Assembly (NCBI RefSeq): GCF_000282355.1
Contig: NZ_AKJL01000038.1
Coordinates: 1 to 64,000 of the forward strand
From: Pseudomonas sp. GM49
GTDB lineage: Bacteria; Pseudomonadota; Gammaproteobacteria; Pseudomonadales; Pseudomonadaceae
Reading direction: 5' to 3'
DNA: 64,000 bases
Part shown: positions 37,822-46,153 of the stretch, in pieces
How the letters are laid out: each line of letters opens with the position of its first letter
How positions within the stretch are numbered: position 1 is the stretch's first letter
Notes under the pieces: generated by a model
Told to the model about the DNA's origin: nothing
What the model saw: only the letters and a program-made list of their open reading frames with translations
Databases searched by the model: none
Made by a program: the position numbers and the translations under genes

Positions 37822-38859
37822 ATGACCGACAAGAGCCAACAATTCGCCAGCGACAACTATTCCGGCATCTGCCCTGAAGCCTGGGCCGCCATGGAACAGG
37901 CCAACCACGGCCACCAGCGCGCCTACGGCGACGACGAGTGGACCGCCCGCGCCTCCGACGATTTCCGCAAACTGTTTGAAACCGACTGTGAAGTGTTTTT
38001 CGCCTTCAACGGCACCGCCGCCAACTCGCTGGCGCTGTCGTCGCTGTGCCAGAGTTACCACAGCGTGATCTGCTCGGAAACCGCCCACGTCGAAACCGAC
38101 GAATGCGGCGCCCCGGAATTCTTCTCCAACGGCTCCAAACTGCTGATCGCCCGCACTGAAAACGGCAAGTTGACCCCGGATTCGATCCGCGAGGTCGCGC
38201 TCAAGCGCCAGGACATCCATTACCCGAAACCCCGCGTCGTCACCCTGACCCAGGCCACCGAAGTCGGCAGCGTCTACACCCCAGACGAAATCCGCGCCAT
38301 CAGTGCCACCTGCAAGGAACTGGGCCTGAACCTGCACATGGACGGCGCACGATTCTCCAACGCCTGCGCATTCCTCGGCTGCACCCCGGCCGACCTGACC
38401 TGGAAGGCCGGCGTCGACGTGTTGTGCTTCGGCGGCACCAAGAACGGCATGGCGGTGGGCGAGGCAATCCTGTTCTTCAACCACAAACTGGCCGAAGACT
38501 TCGATTACCGCTGCAAGCAGGCCGGGCAACTGGCTTCGAAGATGCGCTTTCTGTCGGCACCCTGGGTCGGAATCCTGGAAAACGACGCCTGGCTCAAATA
38601 CGCCCGCCACGCCAACCACTGCGCACAATTGCTGGCCGAACTGGTCAGCGACATTCCTGGCGTGGAACTGATGTTCCCGGTACAGGCCAACGGCGTGTTC
38701 CTGCAACTGTCGGAACCGGCCATCGCCGCGCTGACCGCCAGGGGCTGGCGTTTCTACACCTTCATCGGCAATGGTGGCGCACGCTTCATGTGCTCGTGGG
38801 ATACCGAGGAAGAGCGTGTGCGGGAATTGGCGCGGGATATCCGAAAAGTCATGGCATAA
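37822..38859 (+). CDS. ltaE: Low-specificity L-threonine aldolase
   Basis: 345 residues, fold-type I PLP enzyme that cleaves threonine or allo-threonine to glycine and acetaldehyde. PLP lysine is K207 in CFGGTKNGMAVGEA, the same number as in the characterised Pseudomonas enzyme. Placement between gbcB and glyA mirrors PA5413, tying it to glycine metabolism after betaine demethylation. It is divergent from the TraX-like gene. Confidence 0.95.
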   Translation: MTDKSQQFASDNYSGICPEAWAAMEQANHGHQRAYGDDEWTARASDDFRKLFETDCEVFFAFNGTAANSLALSSLCQSYHSVICSETAHVETDECGAPEFFSNGSKLLIARTENGKLTPDSIREVALKRQDIHYPKPRVVTLTQATEVGSVYTPDEIRAISATCKELGLNLHMDGARFSNACAFLGCTPADLTWKAGVDVLCFGGTKNGMAVGEAILFFNHKLAEDFDYRCKQAGQLASKMRFLSAPWVGILENDAWLKYARHANHCAQLLAELVSDIPGVELMFPVQANGVFLQLSEPAIAALTARGWRFYTFIGNGGARFMCSWDTEEERVRELARDIRKVMA

Positions 38860-38863
38860 CCGC

Positions 38864-39002
38864 GCCCCCTGTGGCGAGGGGGCTTGCCCCCGTTCGGCGG
38901 CGCAGCCGTCGTAAAACCGACTCATGCGATCTGCCTGTCAGGTCGCGTGCTCAGACTTTAGGCCTGCTGCGCAGGCCAGCGGGGGCAAGCCCCTCACCAC
39001 AA
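38864..39002. repeat. Second REP family (GTGGCGAGGGGGCTTGCCCCC type), inverted pair
   Basis: gtggcgagggggcttgcccc at the left and gcgggggcaagcccctcacc at the right flank a spacer of about 100 bp containing its own GC-rich hairpins (ggcggcgcagccgtc; gcctgctgcgcaggc). Unrelated in core sequence to the 16 other pairs, and the only one of its kind here. Confidence 0.85.
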
Positions 39003-39102
39003 GTTCGCGTTCGTCCGTTCCCCCGCCACTGCTCCTGAAAGACTTCGTCTACATTGTTTGTCGAGCCGACCCGCTCACATAACAACAATCAGGAGCGTCA
39101 GC

Positions 39103-39927
39103 ATGTCATTGCAAGGCAAAACCCTGTTCATCACCGGCGCCAGCCGTGGGATCGGCCGTGAGATCGCACTGCGGGCCGCGCGCGATGGCGCCAACATTGT
39201 GATCGCCGCCAAAAGTGCCGCCCCCCACCCCAAGCTGCCGGGGACGATTTTCAGCGTGGCGCAGGAAGTGGAAGCGGCAGGCGGCAAGGCACTGGCCTTG
39301 CAGGTGGATGTACGTGAAGAGGAAGCCGTACGTCAGGCGCTGGCCCAGGCCAACGAACACTTCGGCAGTATCGATGCACTGATCAACAACGCCGGGGCGA
39401 TCAAGCTGACCGGGGTTCAGCACATTGAACTCAAGCGCTTTGACCTGATGCACCAGATCAACACCCGCGCCGTATTGCTGTGCAGCCAGGCTGCCCTGCC
39501 ATATTTGAAGAAGTCCGGCGGACATATCCTCAATCTGTCCCCGCCGCTGAACCTGGCCAGCAAATGGTTCGCCCAGTACAGTCCGTACACCGTCACCAAG
39601 TACGGCATGAGCATGCTGACCCTGGGCATGAGTGAGGAATTCAGGAATTACGGGATCAGCGTCAACTCGCTGTGGCCACAGACGATGATCGCCACCGCCG
39701 CCATCGAGTTTCAGCTGGGGTCGAGGGAATCGTTCAAGCATGCACGCACGCCTGCGATCATGGCCGATGCTGCGCATGTGATTCTGAGCTGCGCAAACCG
39801 CAGCCTGACCGGGCGCTTGTTGATTGATGAGGAAATACTGCGAGAAAGCGGTGTGACTGAGTTCGAACACTATCGGTTCGCGCCCGACAGCAGCGACAAG
39901 CTGATGCCGGATCTGTTTATCGACTGA
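39103..39927 (+). CDS. SDR-family NAD(P)-dependent oxidoreductase
   Basis: 274 residues from MSLQGKTLFITGASRGIG, preceded by AGGAG seven bases upstream. Classical short-chain dehydrogenase: cofactor motif TGASRGIGREIAL, NNAGAI, and catalytic Y-x3-K in YTVTKYGMSM. Overall pattern resembles the hydroxysteroid-dehydrogenase-like (HSDL2) subgroup. Substrate unknown. Confidence 0.88.
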   Translation: MSLQGKTLFITGASRGIGREIALRAARDGANIVIAAKSAAPHPKLPGTIFSVAQEVEAAGGKALALQVDVREEEAVRQALAQANEHFGSIDALINNAGAIKLTGVQHIELKRFDLMHQINTRAVLLCSQAALPYLKKSGGHILNLSPPLNLASKWFAQYSPYTVTKYGMSMLTLGMSEEFRNYGISVNSLWPQTMIATAAIEFQLGSRESFKHARTPAIMADAAHVILSCANRSLTGRLLIDEEILRESGVTEFEHYRFAPDSSDKLMPDLFID

Positions 39928-39937
39928 AAAAAACTCT

Positions 39938-40040
39938 CTGTAGGAGCGAGCTTGCTCGCGAAAAACGTCTGGACAACGCGATCATTCAGACAGCACGCGT
40001 TATCGTTAGCGTCCATCGCGAGCAAGCTCGCTCCTACAGG
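39938..40040. repeat. REP inverted pair, TAGGAGC type
   Basis: ctgtaggagcgagcttgctc and inverse. The spacer carries cacgcgttatcgttagcg, the inverted common spacer. Confidence 0.9.
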
Positions 40041-40054
40041 TTGCGCGGTGTGGA

Positions 40055-41155
40055 TCAGTACTCGATGCGCACGTCACCCTTCGGCACGCTGCAGCACGAC
40101 AGGATGTACCCTTCGGCTTCGTCTTCCTCGGTGATCCCGCCGTTGTGCTCCATCTCCACTTCGCCGCCCAGCTTCAATACCTTGCAGGTGCCGCAGATGC
40201 CCATGCCGCAGGCTTTCGGAATCATCAGGCCGACCTTGGCCGCCGCCGCATGCACGGTCTCGCCCGGGGCCACGCGGATGCTCTTGCCTGAGGCGGTGAA
40301 CTCCACTTCATGCAGGTCCGCGGCGTCCACTTCCGGTGCTTCAGCCGCTTGTTCGGCATGTTCCTCGGCGTCGGCGCGGGCCTCGGGCGGAGTCGCACCA
40401 AAGGATTCTTCATGGTAGCGCTTCATATTGAAGCCGGCGTTTTCCAGCAGGCGCTTGACCGCGTTCATATACGGCGTCGGGCCGCAGCAGAACACTTCGC
40501 GCTCAAGGAAGTCCGGAACCATCAGTTCGAGCATCTTGTGGTTCAGATAACCACGGTAACCGGCCCACGGCTCACCGAACCCGTGCTTCTCGCAAATCAG
40601 GTGCAGGCTGAAGTTTTCGATCCGCGCCGCCATATGTTCCAGCTCGCGGTGATAAATGATGTCCTTGGGCGAGCGGGCACTGTGGATGAATGCCATGTCG
40701 ACGTTGCCGTTGGTATCGAAGAACCAACGTGCCATGGACATGCACGGTGTGATCCCCACGCCGCCGCTGAGATACAGTACTTTCGGGTTTGGGAAATCAA
40801 TGGCGTTGAACAGCCCCACCGGGCCGTGCACCGCCAGCTCATAACCTTCGCGCAAGGTGTCGTGCAGCCAGTTCGAGACCTTGCCGCCCGGAACCCGCTT
40901 GATCGTCACCGAAAAGCTGTAAGGCACCGAAGGCGAGCTGGAGATGGTGTAAGAACGCATGATCGGCTGACCTTCAATCTCCAGCTCCAGGGTGACAAAC
41001 TGCCCCGGCTTGAAGAAGAACATGATCGGTTGATCGGCCATGAAGCAAAAGGTGCGCACATCCCAGGTTTCCTGGATGACTTTGACGCAACGGACGATGT
41101 GTCGACCATTGGCCCAGGTCTGGGTGGTTACCGGGTTCAGGAAGTTATTGGACAT
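40055..41155 (-). CDS. gbcB: Glycine betaine monooxygenase reductase subunit
   Basis: 366 residues from MSNNFLNPVTTQTWANGRH, the length of P. aeruginosa GbcB. FAD domain with RSYTISSSPS, NAD domain with LYLSGGVGITPCMSMARWFF, and a C-terminal plant-type [2Fe-2S] domain with C-x4-C-x2-C in ACGMGICGTC plus a final C (ILSCCSVPKG). It passes electrons from NAD(P)H to GbcA. It is divergent from gbcA across a 296-bp shared promoter region. Confidence 0.96.
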   Translation of the reverse strand: MSNNFLNPVTTQTWANGRHIVRCVKVIQETWDVRTFCFMADQPIMFFFKPGQFVTLELEIEGQPIMRSYTISSSPSVPYSFSVTIKRVPGGKVSNWLHDTLREGYELAVHGPVGLFNAIDFPNPKVLYLSGGVGITPCMSMARWFFDTNGNVDMAFIHSARSPKDIIYHRELEHMAARIENFSLHLICEKHGFGEPWAGYRGYLNHKMLELMVPDFLEREVFCCGPTPYMNAVKRLLENAGFNMKRYHEESFGATPPEARADAEEHAEQAAEAPEVDAADLHEVEFTASGKSIRVAPGETVHAAAAKVGLMIPKACGMGICGTCKVLKLGGEVEMEHNGGITEEDEAEGYILSCCSVPKGDVRIEY

Positions 41156-41451
41156 GCTGATCTCCACGGCCGACTGTCGGCCTTCATGTTGGCGATTCTG
41201 CGTATAGCGCGAACCACCCATTTACCTATCTGCGACATTGACATGCTTATCGCGACCAGCCCCCAACTGCCGGGGCTTGCGCGTCGGGAACAGATTGCAC
41301 CATGTCGCCCATGGATAAGGTTCTGGCCTGCGCCGGCCCCACACTCGCCCCATACCAAGACACATTCTTTACACCTTGCGTAGCAACCCTGAACAGCACA
41401 CCTGATTAGCCACTTTCGCCGGCCACACAGAATGGCCTTGAGGATTAAACG
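41156..41451. promoter_or_regulatory. Divergent gbcB / gbcA promoter region
   Basis: 296 bp separates the two divergent starts. In P. aeruginosa gbcA and gbcB are induced by GbdR in response to betaine and dimethylglycine. No specific operator could be assigned by eye. Confidence 0.55.
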
Positions 41452-42747
41452 ATGGACGTCACTACTACCCTGAGCCTGGGCGATCCGCTGGAACCCGCAC
41501 GCAAGGCCACCGCCCAGATGCTGCAAGAGCGCGAGCGCACGTTCTCGCTGCCGCAGCCGTTTTACTCTGACGAGCGCCTGTTTGATATCGACATGCAGGA
41601 AATCTTTCAGAAAGAGTGGCTGATCGCCGGCATGACCTGCGAGATCCCCACCAAGGGCAACTACCTGACCCTGCAGGTCGGCAAGAACCCGATCATCGTC
41701 ATCCGTGGCGCCGACGGCGTGGTGCATGCGTTCCATAACGTCTGCCGCCACCGTGGCTCGCGCCTGTGCACCAGCGACAAGGGCAAGGTCGCCAAGCTGG
41801 TTTGCCACTATCACCAGTGGACCTACGAACTCGACGGTCGCCTGCTGTTCGCCGGCACCGAAATGGGCGCCGACTTCGACATGAATCAGTACGGCCTCAA
41901 ACCGGTGAACGTGAAGACCGCCGGTGGCTACATCTTCATCAGCCTGGCGGAGAACCCGCCGGCCATCGATGACTTCCTGTCGACGCTCAACCATTACATG
42001 GAACCGTACGACATGGAGAACACCAAGGTGGCGGTGCAAACCACCTTGATGGAAAAGGCCAACTGGAAGCTTGTGCTGGAAAACAACCGCGAGTGCTACC
42101 ACTGCAACGCGTCGCACCCGGAACTGCTGAAAACCCTGCTGGAATGGGACGACGTCACCGACCCGCGCGCCGACCAGGCGTTCAAGGACCACGTGGCAGC
42201 CTCCGCCGCTGCCTGGGAAGCGGAGAAGATCCCTTACGCCCACGCCAGCTTCGGCCTGCGTAACCGCATCGTGCGCATGCCGCTGCTCAAGGGCACGGTA
42301 TCGATGACCATGGACGGCAAACAGGGCTGCGCCAAGCTGATGGGCCGCATCCAGAACCCGGACCTGGGCTCGATGCGCATCCTGCACCTGCCGCACTCGT
42401 GGAACCACTGCATGGGCGACCACATCATTGTGTTCACTGTGTGGCCGATCAGCGCCCAGGAAACCATGGTCACCACCAAGTGGATCGTGCACAAGGACGC
42501 GGTCGAAGGCGTGGACTACGACGTGGAGCGCATGCGCCAGGTCTGGGACGCCACCAACGACCAGGACCGTCGCCTGGCCGAAGAGAACCAGCGCGGCATC
42601 AACTCCACCGCCTACCAGCCTGGTCCGTACTCCAAGACCTATGAGTTCGGCGTGGTCAACTTTGTGGACTGGTACAGCGAGCGTCTGCTGAGCAATCTTG
42701 GGGCCGAGCCTGCGCCGTACCTCAAAGGGGTTCCGGTTCAGGGCTGA
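41452..42747 (+). CDS. gbcA: Glycine betaine monooxygenase, Rieske oxygenase subunit
   Basis: 431 residues. Rieske [2Fe-2S] ligands C98-x-H100 (CRHRGSRLC) and C118-x2-H121 (CHYHQWTY). The mononuclear iron histidines lie in ECYHCNASHPEL. It oxidatively demethylates glycine betaine to dimethylglycine and formaldehyde using electrons from GbcB, the first step of betaine catabolism. It matches PA5410 in sequence character and position. Confidence 0.97.
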   Translation: MDVTTTLSLGDPLEPARKATAQMLQERERTFSLPQPFYSDERLFDIDMQEIFQKEWLIAGMTCEIPTKGNYLTLQVGKNPIIVIRGADGVVHAFHNVCRHRGSRLCTSDKGKVAKLVCHYHQWTYELDGRLLFAGTEMGADFDMNQYGLKPVNVKTAGGYIFISLAENPPAIDDFLSTLNHYMEPYDMENTKVAVQTTLMEKANWKLVLENNRECYHCNASHPELLKTLLEWDDVTDPRADQAFKDHVAASAAAWEAEKIPYAHASFGLRNRIVRMPLLKGTVSMTMDGKQGCAKLMGRIQNPDLGSMRILHLPHSWNHCMGDHIIVFTVWPISAQETMVTTKWIVHKDAVEGVDYDVERMRQVWDATNDQDRRLAEENQRGINSTAYQPGPYSKTYEFGVVNFVDWYSERLLSNLGAEPAPYLKGVPVQG

Positions 42748-42770
42748 TCAAGATCAAAAGCTTCGCGAGC

Positions 42771-42858
42771 AAGCCCGCTCCCACAGTGGATCGGTGGCGT
42801 ACACAAGTTTTGTGAACGACACAGACCAAAGGTGGGAGCGGGCTTGCTCGCGAAAGCG
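42771..42858. repeat. REP inverted pair, GGGCTTGC type
   Basis: cttcgcgagcaagcccgctc and gtgggagcgggcttgctcgc between convergent gbcA and the metallophosphoesterase gene. Confidence 0.9.
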
Positions 42859-42875
42859 GCCTCACATTCACCCCA

Positions 42876-44120
42876 TCAGCTTGAAGACCACCGCACCGTC
42901 CCATTCTCGCCAATAAACGTCTCTTCGATGTTCTCCCCCACCAGCCGCACCTTCACATACCCGTTCAATACCCGATCCGGATAGGCCGGATCCCGCGCAT
43001 TCTGCGTTTCTGACCACAACACCCGCGAATGCCCGTCCAGTTCACTGGCATTGCCGTAGGGAATCGCCCCATGCCCGGCGCAACGTGCGTGCAACCCGCC
43101 CTGGGCCGCGTAGCAGATGCCATTATGCAAATGCCCCCAATACCAGTAGTCCGGCTCGCGCCCCAGGGCGTCGCACACCGGTTGATACAGCGCGGTCTTG
43201 TTGTGCCCTGAGATGTCAAAGCCCTGATGATGACTGAGCACCATCAGTTTCTTGCGCTTCGGCAGGCTTTTCATCCAGTCGATCTGCGGTTGGTTCAGGG
43301 TGCCATCCATGTACAGGTTCATGGCGTCCGAGGCATACGCCGAGTCGAGGCCGATCACCAGCCAGTCGTCGTTGTACAGCGCGAAGTAACTGGTACCCTG
43401 CTGCACCGGAAAACGCTTGGCCAGCTCCTTGAAATAGCCGTGGGCGCCGCTGTACATCTCGTGGTTGGAATTGAGCGTGAACGAACCCTGCGTGCCCATC
43501 GGCCAACCGGCCATGTCCGCGTCCTCCTGCGAACGGGTGCCGGCGTAATACACATCCCCCAGGTGAATGGTGAAATTGGCCCGGGCCAGTTGCATCTGAT
43601 TGGCCACTGCCACCGCCGGGGCATGGCTGTCGAATGGCCCGGTCCCCCAGTCGCCGGCGATCGCCAGGGTCACGTCGCGTTCCATTTTCACCAGTGCCGG
43701 GTCAGTGGCGAACGGTGCGTGATGGTGCAGGTTTTCGATCCACTTCAGCAGCGCCTCGCTCCATAAAAGATCGAGCAGTTCCCATTTGCGGCAACCGAGC
43801 AGACTGCCATCCTTCAGCACCCGGGTTTGCAGCTCATCCACCGATTGTGGCAACGGGCTGGCGTTACCGATGCGCAGGATCGACAAGCCGTGGGCCAACT
43901 CCCACGGCACGCTCGGCTGATCGTCCGGCAACTCACCGTGCTTGAGCACGTACTGCGCCTGATCGTGACCACGTTTGAGCAGCGCGATGATGGCTTTGAA
44001 CTCCTCGGGTTCGAGCTCGCTGACGAGCTTCATCCAGGCCATTTCCACACGTGTGAGCAAACCGTGCAGGCGCACCTTGACCTTGTCGTATTCATGTTCC
44101 CAATGAGCAGCTAATGACAT
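42876..44120 (-). CDS. Metallophosphoesterase
   Basis: 414 residues. Calcineurin-like motifs in order: AGDWGTG, HLGDVYYAG, NSNHEMYSG, VLSHHQGFD and YWGHLHNG, which provide the binuclear metal site. The first 150 residues are a helical region of unknown role. No signal peptide. GGAGGAG precedes the ATG. It is the last of three same-strand genes with a di-heme cytochrome (27 bp upstream) and a GMC oxidoreductase/hydrolase fusion, so a role in the same process is inferred. Substrate unknown. Confidence 0.85.
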   Translation of the reverse strand: MSLAAHWEHEYDKVKVRLHGLLTRVEMAWMKLVSELEPEEFKAIIALLKRGHDQAQYVLKHGELPDDQPSVPWELAHGLSILRIGNASPLPQSVDELQTRVLKDGSLLGCRKWELLDLLWSEALLKWIENLHHHAPFATDPALVKMERDVTLAIAGDWGTGPFDSHAPAVAVANQMQLARANFTIHLGDVYYAGTRSQEDADMAGWPMGTQGSFTLNSNHEMYSGAHGYFKELAKRFPVQQGTSYFALYNDDWLVIGLDSAYASDAMNLYMDGTLNQPQIDWMKSLPKRKKLMVLSHHQGFDISGHNKTALYQPVCDALGREPDYWYWGHLHNGICYAAQGGLHARCAGHGAIPYGNASELDGHSRVLWSETQNARDPAYPDRVLNGYVKVRLVGENIEETFIGENGTVRWSSS

Positions 44121-44147
44121 GTTGGCACTCCTCCATCCGTAGTGGAT

Positions 44148-46016
44148 TCACAGGGTTTTCATGAACTCAATGAGCGCCCGCTTATCGAGTTCCGACAGTT
44201 GCGTGCCGTACAGATGGCCACCGTTGTGGTTGCCCTCCAGACGAGTGTCGTATTTGAAGTCCGCCGAGGCTTTCACTTGCTCGCCACTGGTGACGAAACC
44301 AACCTTGTCCTGGTCGTAAATGTCGGAGCCGGTGAAGAACACCTGCGGCCGTAGTTGCGGTGGTTGCAGCAAATCCCACAGTGTCGGCACCGAACCGTTG
44401 TGCAAGTACGGCGCGCGTAACCAGATGCCGTCGGTGGGCGTGTTGCTGTAGCTCTGGGTCTTGCGGTAGGCGCCAAAATCGAACGGCGATTTCTTGAAGC
44501 CATGGAAGGCCGTCACCAGACCAGTGGTGAACGAGTTCAGCCGATGGGGATCGGTACCCAGTTCATCAATGTTGGTGGTGACCTGACCGGTGTCGGTGCG
44601 GCCGAAATCATGGCAACCGGCGCAGTTGTTTTCCCAGACCGGCTTGCCCCGGGCGACCTTGGCCTGATCCAGCGCGAACGGCCAGGCCGGTGCCTTGTGG
44701 CCCAGCAGCCAGTTGGTCACCCGGTTGAAACTGGCCGGCAGCACCGACTCCGGCGTCGCGCCCACGGCCATGGCCGCCGCATAGTTGCGCTCGTGAATGT
44801 CGTTGTTATTGCCGTCCCAGTGCAGGTACAGCGACTCCCGGGGTTTCTGGTTCCAGACTTGTGGCAAGTCGACGGTGCCGATGGTCGAATCATCCGGGAA
44901 GCCGAATACCACCATTTTCGTCGGGTTGAAGGTGTCGGTGCGACCCGGCCCTTGCGGTGCGCGCAATTGTTGCCAGGCATAGGCCTGTTTCTGCTTGATC
45001 AGCGCGCTCGTGGCCATCGGGATGATCAAGTAGCGGTTGTACAACCGCTCGAAGAATCCGAGCTGGAACTTGCTGTTGATCGCCGCCATCACCGCATCGG
45101 TGGTGAATTTCGGGTCGCTGGCGCAATCGTAGGCGAACCACTGGAAGGCTTGCAGTTGCAGGGTGTTGGCCGGCGCACTGGCCACCGCAGTGGCGACGTC
45201 GCTGGCATTGGCGCGGTAGGAGCCGGTGTGGCACAGCGCGCAGTTGGGCTCCACGGTCGGGTAGCCGATTTGTCGTTTGGCCATGCCGATCGGCAGATCC
45301 TTGCCGTTTTCGTAGAGGAAACCGAACACTTCGTAGCCACCAGGCTTCGGCAATTTTTCCGGGCACATTTGCGGCAGCACGGCGAACAGGTAATACGGGA
45401 TCCGCGCCTCAACACCGAGACCAATGGCGGCGTACTTGTAGTGGTCTTCGTCAGAGGCGTATTGCTCGGCCGGCACCACCCGCAGCATCTGATACCAGGT
45501 CTGGTAACCGATGAACCCCAGCGCCAGCACCACGATCAGCGTGGCGACCTTGAAGCTGTGCTGCTGCCAGCGTCGCGCCCAGGCTGCACACCACTCACGC
45601 CAGCCGTCGCGAAGCAACGCCCAAGGCCGATTGGCCGGAGCGCTGCCCAGGTACAGCAGAATCCCGAGGATCAGAAACATGCTCAGATCGCCCAACAGCA
45701 TCGGCACGAATACCTGGGCCTGGTTGCTGGTGTTGATCAGATAGATCCAGAACGCCACGGCGACCAATCGCGACAACACGCACAGCCACGAATGCACGAC
45801 ATATCGCGGTGCGTTGAAGCCTGACGGCATGTAGAACAGGCTGATCCCCACCAGCAGCATGCCGGCATTTTCCAGCCACGGATCGGAGAGTTGCGGCGGC
45901 ATACCGAGCATCGAGGTCAGCAATGCCGGCGCAAACAGCGCCGGGATTGCGAACACCATGTTCATTAAAATGCCTAGCCAGATGAAGCGTTGAAACCAGC
46001 GGATGCAGGTGTCCAT
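44148..46016 (-). CDS. Membrane-anchored di-heme cytochrome c protein
   Basis: 622 residues from MDTCIRWFQRFIWLGIL; AGGA just upstream supports this ATG. About four hydrophobic helices in residues 1-130, another near 165-185 (KVATLIVVLALGFIGY), then a periplasmic part with two c-type heme sites: C259-x2-C262-H263 (NCALCHTG) and C465-x2-C468-H469 (NCAGCHDFGRTD). The C-terminal part resembles di-heme peroxidase/RoxA-like proteins. It may accept electrons from the upstream GMC enzyme; that is inference from the operon. Confidence 0.82.
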   Translation of the reverse strand: MDTCIRWFQRFIWLGILMNMVFAIPALFAPALLTSMLGMPPQLSDPWLENAGMLLVGISLFYMPSGFNAPRYVVHSWLCVLSRLVAVAFWIYLINTSNQAQVFVPMLLGDLSMFLILGILLYLGSAPANRPWALLRDGWREWCAAWARRWQQHSFKVATLIVVLALGFIGYQTWYQMLRVVPAEQYASDEDHYKYAAIGLGVEARIPYYLFAVLPQMCPEKLPKPGGYEVFGFLYENGKDLPIGMAKRQIGYPTVEPNCALCHTGSYRANASDVATAVASAPANTLQLQAFQWFAYDCASDPKFTTDAVMAAINSKFQLGFFERLYNRYLIIPMATSALIKQKQAYAWQQLRAPQGPGRTDTFNPTKMVVFGFPDDSTIGTVDLPQVWNQKPRESLYLHWDGNNNDIHERNYAAAMAVGATPESVLPASFNRVTNWLLGHKAPAWPFALDQAKVARGKPVWENNCAGCHDFGRTDTGQVTTNIDELGTDPHRLNSFTTGLVTAFHGFKKSPFDFGAYRKTQSYSNTPTDGIWLRAPYLHNGSVPTLWDLLQPPQLRPQVFFTGSDIYDQDKVGFVTSGEQVKASADFKYDTRLEGNHNGGHLYGTQLSELDKRALIEFMKTL

Positions 46017-46069
46017 ATCATCCTTTTCCTTGTGCAAGACTCACATCGTGCGGTGCCTGGTACTCAGCT

Positions 46070-46135
46070 TTGGCGAGCAAGCCGCTCCCACACAGGAATG
46101 CAGTCACCTTGTGGGAGCGGGCTTGCCCGCGAAGC
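46070..46135. repeat. REP inverted pair, degenerate
   Basis: ttggcgagcaagccgctccc (one base shorter than the usual core) and gtgggagcgggcttgcccgc, in the gap between the GMC fusion and cytochrome genes. Confidence 0.8.
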
Positions 46136-46153
46136 AGTCGACTCGGCCTCGAG

